Origin: Acidimicrobiia bacterium
GTDB taxonomy: Bacteria > Acidobacteriota > Vicinamibacteria > Vicinamibacterales > UBA2999
Reading direction: 5' to 3'
DNA length: 34,650 nucleotides
Assembly (NCBI GenBank): GCA_016871255.1
Contig: VFZH01000026.1
Coordinates: 1-34,650, forward strand
Positions 6,553 through 14,518 of this stretch are shown in pieces. Below the pieces are notes generated by a model. It was not told the origin of the DNA. It did not search any database and saw only the letters and a program-made list of their open reading frames with translations. Made by a program: the position numbers and the translations under genes. How positions within the stretch are numbered: the stretch's first letter is position 1; each line of letters begins with the position of its first letter.

Positions 6553-8241
6553 CTACTGCGCCGGCGGGGCGGCCGGGCGCGCCGGAGGGGTCGCGGCCAC
6601 GGCTTCGGGCTCGGCCGGCATCTCGGCGTACTTCAGGTTCGGCGTCAGCGGCATGACCACCAGCGGGACCTGCTCGCGGATGGTGCTGGCCTGATCGGAC
6701 GTCGCGGAGCGCAGCAACTGCAGCTTGCCGTTCCACGGATCCAGCACGAGCCTCGAACCCAGCGGGAGGGCCGACACCTGGCCGACCTGGTCGAGCGCCA
6801 GCTCCGGTGAGTCCTTCATCAGGTCGCCCAGCCGGATGCCGCCTTCGACGATGTGATCGCCGATGTGCGGGTGGATCAGGTTCGGCAGGGTGCGCGCCCG
6901 CTCGGCCACGACGCGCAGGAAGAGGCCGACCTTCGCCAGATCCTCGTTGTAGGGCGATCGGCGGAGCATCGCCAGGACCTGGGTGTCCGCGGCGGCTTCC
7001 TGGTCGGCCGTGCGCCGGACCTTCAGCGTCTTCAGCAGCTCGTTGTCGTCGATCATCATGCGGTCGGCGAAGGCGAACTGCGTGTCGATGAGCGGGTGGC
7101 CGAGCACGATGTGCGCGAGCTCGTGCGCGAGCATGGTCGCCAGGCTGGCCTCGTCGGGCAGCACGTCGATCAGGCCGCGACTCAGCACGATGGTGTGGCC
7201 CATCGTGAACGACTCGAGCGGCGACGTCAGGAGCACGCGGGCGCGGACCGGCCGGTCCAGCGCGATCTCGCTGGTCACCAGCAGGTTGTTGAGCACCGTT
7301 TCGAGCACGTTCTCGACGTCGCCCGGCATGGCAATCAGCTGCGCGCGCTCGAGGCGCTCGATCACGTTCCGCTCGGCTTCCAGCTCCCAGCGGCGCTGGC
7401 TCTGGACCGGGGACAACTGCCGCTCCGGCTCGGCCTGGTCGATGGCTGTCGGCTCGTGCACGCGGATGGCCGTGTAGGCCTGGCTGGCCCGGATGCGCTC
7501 GAGATCGAAGCCCCACATCCGGATCTGGCTCTTGAAGCGGGGGCGATCCTCTTCCCGCTCCTCGAGGTCGATGTTGGTCTCCTCGACGTAGATGTAGGAG
7601 GGCAGCCACAGCCCGGGCAGCACGTTCACCCGCCAGCTGTCCACGTGGAAGGCGACCTTCTTGCGGAAGAAGTCGCGTTCGACGCGGCGGTTGATGCCGT
7701 TGAAGCGGACGATGTTGTAGCCGCGATCCTCGACCCAGATCCGGCCGGCGAACCCGTCCTTCAACTCCTTCTTCGGCCGCACGTCCACGACATAACAGCG
7801 CGTCTCGCCGAGGAACTCGCGCCGGACGAACTGGAAGGTGTATTTCTCCGGGGCCAGCAGCTCCCAGTCCGGCGAGGCCATGGCCGCGAAGCCGTCGGGG
7901 ACGTACTCGAGGCTCTTGTTTCGCGCCGCACCGGTGAATCGGGGCGTTTCCCTGCCGCCGCTGACCGGCTGGAGCCTGGGACCGTCACGCCAGTCGAAGC
8001 GGCCCAGCAGGTAGCTGTCGGCGGTCGGCACGAGGCCCAGGCGCGCGTCCTCGGCCAGGTTCTGGACGTAGACCTCCACCACCGGACGGAAGTTCCGCAG
8101 GTTCTGGATGATCGTGCCCTCGGTCTTGTTCGCCTGCGCGACGATCTGTTCCAGTGTCGGTGCCTGGGCGGCCGCCGGTGGCGGTGCCACCACGAGCAGC
8201 CCGAGGAGCAGCGCGCGCCGCGCCGGGGTGGTTGGCCTCAT
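6553..8241 (-). CDS. M48 family zinc metallopeptidase, exported
   Basis: 562 residues if started at ATG 8241, which places a signal peptide (hydrophobic LLLGLLVVAPPPAAAQA) right at the N-terminus. ATG 8262 and a GTG at 8319, the latter overlapping the upstream stop codon, are alternatives. Residues up to about 300 are an uncharacterised N-terminal region containing a DUF-like segment (AGRIWVEDRGYNIVRFNG). The peptidase motif HELAH (residues 373-377) with a downstream QEAAAD supplies the zinc ligands. M48 peptidases of this kind act in the periplasm on misfolded outer-membrane proteins (BepA-like), but no TPR domain is seen. The C-terminus is Ala/Pro-rich. The TonB-like gene lies upstream on the same strand. 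Confidence 0.85.
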   Translation of the reverse strand: MRPTTPARRALLLGLLVVAPPPAAAQAPTLEQIVAQANKTEGTIIQNLRNFRPVVEVYVQNLAEDARLGLVPTADSYLLGRFDWRDGPRLQPVSGGRETPRFTGAARNKSLEYVPDGFAAMASPDWELLAPEKYTFQFVRREFLGETRCYVVDVRPKKELKDGFAGRIWVEDRGYNIVRFNGINRRVERDFFRKKVAFHVDSWRVNVLPGLWLPSYIYVEETNIDLEEREEDRPRFKSQIRMWGFDLERIRASQAYTAIRVHEPTAIDQAEPERQLSPVQSQRRWELEAERNVIERLERAQLIAMPGDVENVLETVLNNLLVTSEIALDRPVRARVLLTSPLESFTMGHTIVLSRGLIDVLPDEASLATMLAHELAHIVLGHPLIDTQFAFADRMMIDDNELLKTLKVRRTADQEAAADTQVLAMLRRSPYNEDLAKVGLFLRVVAERARTLPNLIHPHIGDHIVEGGIRLGDLMKDSPELALDQVGQVSALPLGSRLVLDPWNGKLQLLRSATSDQASTIREQVPLVVMPLTPNLKYAEMPAEPEAVAATPPARPAAPPAQ

Positions 8242-8315
8242 ACAGGGGTCACTGTAGCGCATCTCGTTCCCTACGCCGAGGATCGCCCCGGCTCGACGCT
8301 CGGCTGCTCGTCTCC

Positions 8316-9422
8316 TCACGACAGCCGGAACACGATCGTCACCCTCGTCCGGACGTCGATCGGGACTCCTCCACGGGTGGCCGGCGTGAACTCGATCCGG
8401 CGGGCGGCCTCTTCTGCCCGCGCATCGAGGCCGTAGCCCAGACCCGACACCACACCGAGTACCCTGACCTCCTTTTCGGCCGTAAACACGACGTCCAGCA
8501 CTACCTCCCCCTGAATTCGCCTCTCCCGAGCCTCGTCCGTATAGCGGGGCGTCGGTTTCGACAGCACTTCGAGGGGGGTCGGGGGTGGTGGGGCCGGCTT
8601 CGACGGGGCTGTCTGATCCGGCCCGGACCCTGCGCGGCGCGCGTCCTCGAACCCGGTCGATTCCACGAGGCTTCTCCCGGGTCCGGCTGGTTCAGCCGGA
8701 GAGGGCTGACTGCTGAAGCCGGCGTCCGCCACCGCCTGCCCGGTTGCCGAGGGTCGAGTCACGTTGGCGGACGCATCGCCGGCGGCCCCGAACACGCCGG
8801 TGACCGTCCCCTCTCGTCCCGCCGCCTCCCGGCCGACCGAACCGCCGCCACCGCTCGCGAACAGACCGGTTCGTGCCGGCGGAAGCTGCATCCTCGAGCC
8901 GCTGCCGGCAGGTCCGGCCGCGTCGAACCCCGCGTCGCGCACGATCGGGCGTGCGGCCGGGGGCTCGCTCAGGGCGGCCGCCTGTTCGACGAAGCTCTCC
9001 GGGGCAACGGGGCGGACGGGCCGTGGGGACGCCGGCGGAGGCGGAGGAGATGGCTCAGACGGCACCTTGACCGGCTCGATCGTTGGTGCCGGTGACGGTT
9101 CGGGCGCCGCCAGGCGCACCGGTTCGGGCGCTGCCAGGCGCACCGGCTCGGGTGCGGCGGCGGGCGCGGGCTGCGCCGGCAGCACCAGGCGCGGTTCCGC
9201 GAACATCACGTAGGTCAGCTCTTCTGCCCCTGCCGTCAGACGCGGCGAAAACAGCTCGCGGGCGCCGATGACGGACACGGCTCCCGCGACCGCGAGGTGC
9301 AGGGCGATGCTCGCCAGAGCGGCCAGGGGAGAGCGCCGCGGAACCGGGGGGCTGGTGAACAGTACGGATCCCTCCTGTCCTCTTTCGGAATCCGGGCGGC
9401 AGACGATAGTCTGAGGAAGCAT
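8316..9422 (-). CDS. TonB-like energy transducer protein
   Basis: About 368 residues. A single membrane segment near the N-terminus (LAALASIALHLAVAGAV) is followed by a long Pro/Ala/Glu-rich periplasmic linker with an exact tandem repeat (PEPVRLAA, twice), and a C-terminal TonB domain (PRYTDEARERRIQGEVVLDV ... ARRIEFTPATRGGVPI). The linker also repeats a GFxxA...AGSG pattern three times. The family passes proton-motive force to outer-membrane receptors; the small YP(x)-type C-terminal domain also occurs in proteins of other roles. Start uncertain: ATG 9422 lacks a ribosome site, whereas GGAGGG at 9375-9370 sits just upstream of an in-frame CTG at 9362, which may be the real start. Confidence 0.82.
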   Translation of the reverse strand: MLPQTIVCRPDSERGQEGSVLFTSPPVPRRSPLAALASIALHLAVAGAVSVIGARELFSPRLTAGAEELTYVMFAEPRLVLPAQPAPAAAPEPVRLAAPEPVRLAAPEPSPAPTIEPVKVPSEPSPPPPPASPRPVRPVAPESFVEQAAALSEPPAARPIVRDAGFDAAGPAGSGSRMQLPPARTGLFASGGGGSVGREAAGREGTVTGVFGAAGDASANVTRPSATGQAVADAGFSSQPSPAEPAGPGRSLVESTGFEDARRAGSGPDQTAPSKPAPPPPTPLEVLSKPTPRYTDEARERRIQGEVVLDVVFTAEKEVRVLGVVSGLGYGLDARAEEAARRIEFTPATRGGVPIDVRTRVTIVFRLS

Positions 9423-9439
9423 TGTAAAGCTGCCGATCC

Positions 9440-10495
9440 ATGCTGCCAACCATTACCTGGGAAAACGACGCGGTCGTCATGATCGACCAGCGGAAGCTTC
9501 CCTCAAAGGAGGTCTACGTCCGCTGTCGCACGGCCGCCGAGGTGGCGAGAGCCATCACGACGATGGTCATCCGCGGCGCCCCGGCCATCGGCGTCGCAGC
9601 GGCCATGGGGATCGCGCTGGGGATCAGGGCGAGCCGCGCGGCGGGCACCCGGCAGCTGGCCGTCGAGTTCCAGAAGCTCTGCGATCGGATGGCGGCGACA
9701 CGGCCGACCGCGGTCAACCTGTTCTGGGCGATCGATCGGATGAAGCGGGTGTTCGCCGAACAGGTCGGGACCGGGGCGCCGGTGGACGACATCCGGCAGG
9801 CGCTCGAGCGCGAGGCGCACCGCATTCACGACGAGGACGTGGCGAGCTGCCGTGCGATGGGCGCCTTCGGCGCGTCGCTGGTCCCGGACGACGCGCGGAT
9901 CCTCACGCACTGCAACGCCGGGGCGCTGGCCACGGCCGGCTACGGGACGGCGCTGGGCGTGGTTCGTGCGGCAGCCGAGGCTGGCAAACGGGTCGCCGTG
10001 CTGGCGGACGAGACGCGTCCGTTCCTGCAGGGTGCGCGGTTGACGGCCTGGGAGCTGGTGAGGGACGGCATCGACACGACGGTGATCACCGACAACATGT
10101 CGGGCGCAATGATGCGGGCCGGGCAGGTGGATCTGGTCGTGGTCGGAGCGGACCGCATCGCGGCGAACGGCGACGTGGCGAACAAGATCGGCACCTACGC
10201 CGTGGCCGTGCTGGCCAGGGAGCACGGCCTTCCGTTCTACGTCGCGGCGCCGCTGTCCACGATCGACCTGGCCACGCCCGACGGCGATCACATCCCGATC
10301 GAAGAACGGAAGGCCCGGGAGCTGACGCACGTCGCGGGGCAGCGGCTCACGCCGGAGGGCGCGCAGGTCCGCAACCCGGCGTTCGACGTGACACCCCACC
10401 GCTACGTGACGGCGATCGTGACCGAGCGGGGGATCTGCCGCCCCCCGTACACCGAGTCGCTCGGTGCGATCGTGAAGGGCGGATGGGGCAGATAG
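9440..10495 (+). CDS. mtnA: S-methyl-5-thioribose-1-phosphate isomerase
   Basis: 351 residues, full length. It isomerises 5-methylthioribose-1-phosphate to 5-methylthioribulose-1-phosphate in the methionine salvage pathway. Motifs: [34 protein letters not shown] with the catalytic Cys158, [40 protein letters not shown] with the catalytic Asp238, and [12 protein letters not shown]. Both catalytic residues fall within two positions of those of the B. subtilis enzyme. The aldehyde-type eIF2B-like paralogs lack this exact set. The gene is divergent from the TonB-like gene and stands alone. Its last codons (GGWGR-stop) are formed by a 9-bp tandem repeat. Confidence 0.95.
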   Translation: MLPTITWENDAVVMIDQRKLPSKEVYVRCRTAAEVARAITTMVIRGAPAIGVAAAMGIALGIRASRAAGTRQLAVEFQKLCDRMAATRPTAVNLFWAIDRMKRVFAEQVGTGAPVDDIRQALEREAHRIHDEDVASCRAMGAFGASLVPDDARILTHCNAGALATAGYGTALGVVRAAAEAGKRVAVLADETRPFLQGARLTAWELVRDGIDTTVITDNMSGAMMRAGQVDLVVVGADRIAANGDVANKIGTYAVAVLAREHGLPFYVAAPLSTIDLATPDGDHIPIEERKARELTHVAGQRLTPEGAQVRNPAFDVTPHRYVTAIVTERGICRPPYTESLGAIVKGGWGR

Positions 10496-10530
10496 GGCAG
10501 ATAGGGCGGATCGGGCAGATAGGGCGAGTG
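10477..10530 (+). repeat. Tandem 9-bp repeat (six units, GGGCRGATA)
   Basis: Six consecutive 9-base units begin at 10477, 10486, 10495, 10504, 10513 and 10522. Three read GGGCAGATA exactly; the others differ at one to three bases. The array begins inside the last codons of mtnA and supplies its TAG stop, so copy number could alter the C-terminus. Because the period is a multiple of three, expansion keeps the frame. Confidence 0.85.
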
Positions 10531-10550
10531 GGCCTGCAGAGACACTCGTA

Positions 10551-10571
10551 GGGGCCAGCTTTGGCTGGCCC
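10551..10571. terminator. Palindromic hairpin between convergent genes (REP-like)
   Basis: GGGCCAGC (10552-10559) pairs with GCTGGCCC (10564-10571) across a TTTG loop. It lies between mtnA (plus) and the TonB-receptor remnant (minus), where a bidirectional terminator would be useful, but there is no U-tract. Flanking sequence (GTAGG before, AAGCC after) and the stem resemble the element at 6431-6446, so a repeated extragenic palindrome is the alternative reading. Confidence 0.45.
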
Positions 10572-10651
10572 AAGCCTCGAACGCCTTCACGCACGACAAC
10601 TATGGCCACTTCAGGCGCCGCCCGAGCCGGCCGGGACCGCGGCAGCCGCGA

Positions 10652-11566
10652 TCAGTAGTCGAACTGCCCGCCGAACTTGATCAGCCGGCCGCCCAGCACG
10701 GTCGTGGGCCTCAGCCACTGCGGCCCGTACGCGGTCACCTGGCTCAGCACGTCGCGCGCGTTGAACAGGTTGTAGATGTCGAGGTCGACCTTCAGGCGTC
10801 CCTTGCCCACCCGCAGGATCTTCGTCAGCCGCAGATCCACCTGGCTCAGCCGGCTGCTGAACTGTGTGTTCGGTTCCAGCAGATCGACGCTGACCGTCCC
10901 CGTGGCGCCGCTCGACAGATTCCGCCCGAGCGTCGGCACGACCTGCGCGTTGGGCACGACCCACGTCGCAACGGTGGGAATGCCCGGCAGGTTCTGGACG
11001 ACGCCGCTCAACTGCACCCCGTACGGCAGCGGGTAGATGGCCGAGACTTTGTACTGCATCTGTCCGGCCAGCGGGAGCGTGGTCCGGCAGAACCCGGGAC
11101 GGGCCGCCTGCGGCGAATCCACGATCGTGCACGTGTCGGTCAGCGTCTTGCCGCCGGCCACGCCGCCCTGCAGGATGCCACCGGTGCCGAACCGCGCGTT
11201 CACGGCCACGTCGAAGCCGTTGTACAGCTCGGTCCGTTCCCCGAAGCGGGAGTGGAGCACGACGAGGTTGTCGACCCGCCCGAACCTCGCTGGGCTCACG
11301 TCGTACAGACCGCAGAGCTGGGTCCCGCTGGCCGACCCGAGGCGGTTGTCGACGGGCGCCGTCACGCAGAAGGGATTGAAGTCCGCGGGCGTGACGGCCA
11401 GGTTGTCCGTCACCGTGAAGTTGCCGAACCAGGTCCGGTAGTACCCCGCCGTCATGGCCACCCCCGGCGCGAGTTCGTGCTGCACGGCCACGGTGTTCTG
11501 CCAGTGGTACGGCCGTTTCGAGAAGCCCCGGAGCACGTCGTCGGCATAGGTCGTGGACGGCGTCGT
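10652..11566 (-). pseudogene. TonB-dependent receptor, C-terminal part only (5'-deleted)
   Basis: About 305 codons of the beta-barrel end of an Oar/carboxypeptidase-regulatory-domain type TonB receptor. Seen: TTYADDVLRGFSKRPYHWQ, the strand pattern TAGYYRTWFGNFTVTDNLAV, VDLRLTKILRVGKGRLKVDL with YNLFNARDV, and a C-terminal aromatic pair (FDY). Full receptors of this type are about 1000 residues or more, so the plug and most of the barrel are missing. The frame is open only to 11566, where it meets the PEP-CTERM frame on the other strand. A GTG at 11536 could start a 294-residue product but without signal peptide, so I regard it as dead. Confidence 0.8.
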
Positions 11567-11985
11567 CGCCCAGCACGGCGCTCTTCCAGTTGAACGGGAA
11601 CCAGCCGATCACGATGACCAAGACGTCACCCGGGGTCTTCGACCTGCTGGGGATCGACGTGGCGGCGCTCATCTCGAACATGGGTGGTCCGAGCTTCAAC
11701 ATGACGGTGGTCGGCACCAGGCCGGACCTCACCATGGTCAATCAGATGCTGACGGTATTCAACAACCCTGGCAACCCGCTGCTGCAGACCTTCAGCCTCG
11801 CGGGATTCACCGGCCTCTCGAGCGTGACGCTCACGCAAGGGACGTTGGGAAACCAGAACGCCTTTCAGTTCACCAACCTGGTCGTAGACGACACGGCACC
11901 CATCCCGGAGCCCGCCTCCATGCTTCTTGTCGCGTCCGGGATCGGCGCGCTTGGGCTGCGCCGCCGGCGTCGCCGCGCCGACTGA
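11566..11985 (+). pseudogene. PEP-CTERM sorting-domain protein, 5'-deleted
   Basis: About 139 codons. The frame starts abruptly in SPSTALFQLNGNQ, which in intact relatives lies after an N-terminal signal peptide and a strand-rich segment. It continues with FDLLGIDVAAL and SLAGFTGLSSVTL, a jelly-roll-like secreted domain. The C-terminus is a complete PEP-CTERM signal: PIPEPASMLLVASGIG, then a run of arginines, the tag recognised by exosortase for delivery of extracellular-matrix proteins. No signal peptide remains. A TTG at 11590 is the first possible start but gives no export signal. Confidence 0.78.
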
Positions 11986-12144
11986 ACAGCGGCCGCTTCC
12001 GAGTTCACTTCGAACGCCGTCGCGACGGGCCGCGCGGCCGGTCCGCGTGCGCGGTGGTGCGTCTGTAGCGTGGCCAGCCGGGCAGCCGCCGCGCGAGCAG
12101 GCCCTGAGGTGCCGCCGCTCCCGATCGTTCCGATCCGGCCAGCC

Positions 12145-12291
12145 AGCGCACCCTCGGAACGGGGGAAGGCCACCTCCCGGGTCAGGCAGCTGCGGGACCC
12201 GGCGATCTTCGAGGAGGCGGGCCGCACCTTCCTGCTCTACGCCGTCGCCGGCGAATCGGGCATCGCCATCGGCGAGATCCACTGGCGCTGA
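12145..12291 (+). pseudogene. C-terminal tail of a glycosidase-like protein
   Basis: The last ~38 codons of a frame ending at TGA 12289-12291 read QLRDPAIFEEAGRTFLLYAV followed by AGESGIAIGEIHWR. RDPxxFEExGRxYLLYxxAGExGIA is the closing blade motif of GH43/GH32-type five-bladed propeller enzymes. Upstream the frame loses similarity. The remnant is overlapped antisense by the 3' end of the glycosyltransferase gene (12182). The stretch 11986-12144, between it and the PEP-CTERM remnant, shows nothing I recognise. Confidence 0.55.
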
Positions 12292-13459
12292 CGCCCGTGC
12301 GGGCGGGGCGCGTGGCTTCACGGCGCGCGGCCGACTGCAGGACCCCGTCGATCTCGTCGACGTACCGTGCGACGTCGAACCGCCGCACCGTGTCGAGCGC
12401 ACCGGCGATCACGCGGTCCGCCATCGCCCGGTCGTCGACCAGCAACGCGATGCCGGTGGCCAGCCCCTCTGCCGTGCCGTCGTAGAGGAGACCGTTGACG
12501 CCGTGCTCGACGATCTCCTGAATCGCCCCGGCACGGTTGCAGATCACCGGTATCCCGCGGGCCATCGCTTCCGGCACGGTACGGCCCAGGCTGTCCACGA
12601 GGCTGCAGTTCAGGAGCACGTCCGTGTCCGCGTAGATCCGCTCGATGTCGTCCGTGAACGGGAGCCACCGCACATCACCGGCCAGGCCGAGCGCCGCGCA
12701 CGAGGCCCGCACCTCCTCCACATAGACCCTATCGAGCGCGTCGCCGTAGACGGCCAGGGAGCAGGAGACGCCGCGCGCTTTCAGGAGGCCGAGCGCGTGC
12801 GCCGCGATGTGCTGGCCCTTGCCGGCCACGCCGTAGGCCGGTAGCGTCAGCCGAACCGTGGCGTCCCTGCCGATCCGGCGTCGCCGGACGGCCGCGGCCG
12901 GAGGAGCGGGGATGCCGTTTCTCACCACATGGCATCGCTTTCCGCGGGCGCCCAGCCACCACGCCTGCACGAACGTCGAGACGGCGATGACGCGGTCGGA
13001 CCGACGGATGCGGCAGGCGATACGGGGCCGGCAGGGCAGGTACTGGTAGTTCTCGCCGATTTCGCGCACGTGCCAGACGTGCGGCACCCCGTGACGCCTC
13101 GCCACCAGAAAGCCCGCTTCCACGGCCGACGTGTTCGTGTAGACCACGTCCGGGGCGAATCGCGCCGTGGCCCGATCCAGGCCGGGAAGCGCGCCCCTCA
13201 GCGCGGCCAGGTAGCGGACCGCCCGTGCGGCGTGCGCCGGCACCGTGGCGGCCTCGGTCGCGCTGGTGATGCACCGCGGAAAGGGAACGACGTCCGCCCC
13301 GATCCCGCACCGCTCGAGCTCGATCCCGAGCGGTCCCGGATAGGGCAGCAGTACGTGGAGGTCGCGGCTTCCACGGGCGCGCAGGCCGTCCAGCGCGGTC
13401 AGCAGCGATCGTGACGCCCCGTAGAGGGACGTGTCGTGCGAGAAGACCAGAATCCGCAT
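12182..13459 (-). CDS. GT4 family glycosyltransferase
   Basis: 425 residues from ATG 13459. The N-terminus MRILVFSHDTSLYGASRSLL is the typical GT-B donor-fold start with a glycine-rich loop; the C-terminal domain carries the GT4 signature SLGRTVPEAMARGIPVICNR with the E...E pair (PEAMARG...AIQEIVEHG) that binds the nucleotide sugar. It should transfer a sugar from an NDP donor in glycan assembly. The final ~50 residues are Arg/Pro/Gly-rich (about 375-425), have no similarity pattern, and are read antisense through a glycosidase remnant, so the authentic 3' end may have been lost. The frame is open upstream, but without GT similarity. Confidence 0.83.
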   Translation of the reverse strand: MRILVFSHDTSLYGASRSLLTALDGLRARGSRDLHVLLPYPGPLGIELERCGIGADVVPFPRCITSATEAATVPAHAARAVRYLAALRGALPGLDRATARFAPDVVYTNTSAVEAGFLVARRHGVPHVWHVREIGENYQYLPCRPRIACRIRRSDRVIAVSTFVQAWWLGARGKRCHVVRNGIPAPPAAAVRRRRIGRDATVRLTLPAYGVAGKGQHIAAHALGLLKARGVSCSLAVYGDALDRVYVEEVRASCAALGLAGDVRWLPFTDDIERIYADTDVLLNCSLVDSLGRTVPEAMARGIPVICNRAGAIQEIVEHGVNGLLYDGTAEGLATGIALLVDDRAMADRVIAGALDTVRRFDVARYVDEIDGVLQSAARREATRPARTGVSASGSRRWRCPIRRRRRRAGRCGPPPRRSPGPAAA

Positions 13460-13660
13460 GGGGCGTATCAAGCGGCCGTCGCGGCTCTCCCTGACGCGGC
13501 GCGCCAGGGCGCCCCGGATCACCCGCCTGTGCGGTGCCCCGGCACCGAGCCGCGCAGCGCATTGTCGAGCGCGGAGACGGACCCTGCTGCGTCCCAGTGT
13601 ATGCGCGAAGATGAGCCTGACGGCCGAAAAGACTGGCCCGAATCTTGACAGCGCCAGGGG

Positions 13661-13717
13661 CTGTGCAGGGGCAGGCCCGGGGGCGGATCGCAAGAGGGGC
13701 GTTCGGTAGACTTCCTG
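13661..13717. repeat. 57-58 bp dispersed repeat, copy 1
   Basis: Begins CTGTGCAGGGGC and contains GGGCGGATCGCA and AGGGGCGTTCG. The same series of blocks occurs at 34491-34547 in the same orientation, about 80 percent identical by eye. It sits in the 259-base gap between the glycosyltransferase and msrB, and its last bases touch the msrB stop codon. No other feature is recognised in that gap. Its second copy stands directly beside the right-hand IS, so it may be an old IS end or a small non-autonomous element. Confidence 0.6.
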
Positions 13718-13718
13718 G

Positions 13719-14135
13719 CTAGTGCTTCCTGTCGTCAAGCGGTTGGAAGGTGAGCGCCAGCCCGTTGATGCAGTAGCGCAGGCCGGTGGGTGGTGGTCCG
13801 TCCGGAAACACGTGGCCCAGATGGCCTCAGCACTGGCCGCAGTGCACCTCGGTACGGACCATCCCGTAGGCGCGGTCCACGGTCTCGCCAAGGGCCCCGT
13901 CGAGGGGGGCGAAGAAGCTGGGCCAGCCCGTGCCGCTCTCGAACTCGCGCTCGGTTCGGAACAACCGGTGTCCGCAGCCGGCACAGGCAAACGTCCCCGC
14001 GCGCTTCTCGTCAAGCAGCGCGCAAGACCCCGGGGGCTCGGTGCCATGGGCCCGCAGGACGGCGTACTGCTGGGGTGTCAGCAGACGACGCCATTCCGCG
14101 TCGGTCCGCTGCACGGGAAATTGTGAGCTGGCCAT
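13719..14135 (-). pseudogene. msrB: Methionine-R-sulfoxide reductase with an in-frame TGA
   Basis: ATG 14135 opens a 138-residue MsrB frame interrupted by TGA at codon 103 (13829-13827). Before the stop: SGTGWPSFFAP, and zinc ligands in FACAGCGH and EVHCGQC. After it, in the same frame: [19 protein letters not shown] with the catalytic Cys122, then [16 protein letters not shown] and TAG. MsrB reduces methionine-R-sulfoxide in proteins. Intact homologs have Gly, Asp or Ala at this codon, so a single G-to-T change from GGA would explain the TGA. It is not the position of selenocysteine in MsrB selenoproteins, which replaces the Cys of RYC. A truncated product would lack the catalytic cysteine. 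Confidence 0.88.
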
Positions 14136-14268
14136 GGAGTGATTATTCTGGAGACGTGTTCGACCCGTCCACTTTCGGCCTGACGGCCTACCGACAACGG
14201 AGAGGCTACACCGGCTCCACCACGCCGACCTGGGCCACCCTCGCGGGCGTCGCGGAGCGGCACCCGCC

Positions 14269-14511
14269 GTGCCCGGCAGCAGGTTGTCCGTGCTCCCGGA
14301 ATGGCTCATCAAGGAGGGCGACGCCACGGTGGTGATGCTTGCAGTGGGCGACCGCGCAGAGCGCCGCGTGGTCACCACGGGCCTCACATCCGATCAGGGC
14401 CTAGAGATCACCTCTGGCCTCGTCCCAGGCGACCTCGTGATCACGCAGGGGCACATCGGCGTCGAGCACAACACGACGATCACCGCCGCGATGCGACCCC
14501 AAGGGCACTAG
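14269..14511 (+). pseudogene. RND efflux periplasmic adaptor, C-terminal remnant
   Basis: 80 codons from GTG 14269 to TAG. The sequence VMLAVGDRAERRVVTTGLTS, then GLEITSGLVPGDLVITQGH, is the membrane-proximal domain of HlyD/AcrA-type adaptors (VxxGDRAxxRxVxxG ... GLxxGDxVVxxG). The barrel-sandwich, hairpin and beta-barrel domains and the export signal are missing. No adjacent RND pump is present. The region 14136-14268 in front shows nothing I recognise. It ends seven bases before the start of the glycan operon. Confidence 0.65.
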
Positions 14512-14518
14512 CGGAATC

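Noticed and set aside
9083-9271. Repeat array in the TonB-like gene as a CRISPR or satellite
   Set aside because: It encodes a Pro/Ala-rich periplasmic linker; the units are codon repeats of PEPVRLAA, only two in exact tandem, with no spacers.
13827-13829. Selenocysteine codon in msrB
   Set aside because: The TGA is not at the catalytic residue, which is present as Cys122, and I see no SECIS-like hairpin directly after it.
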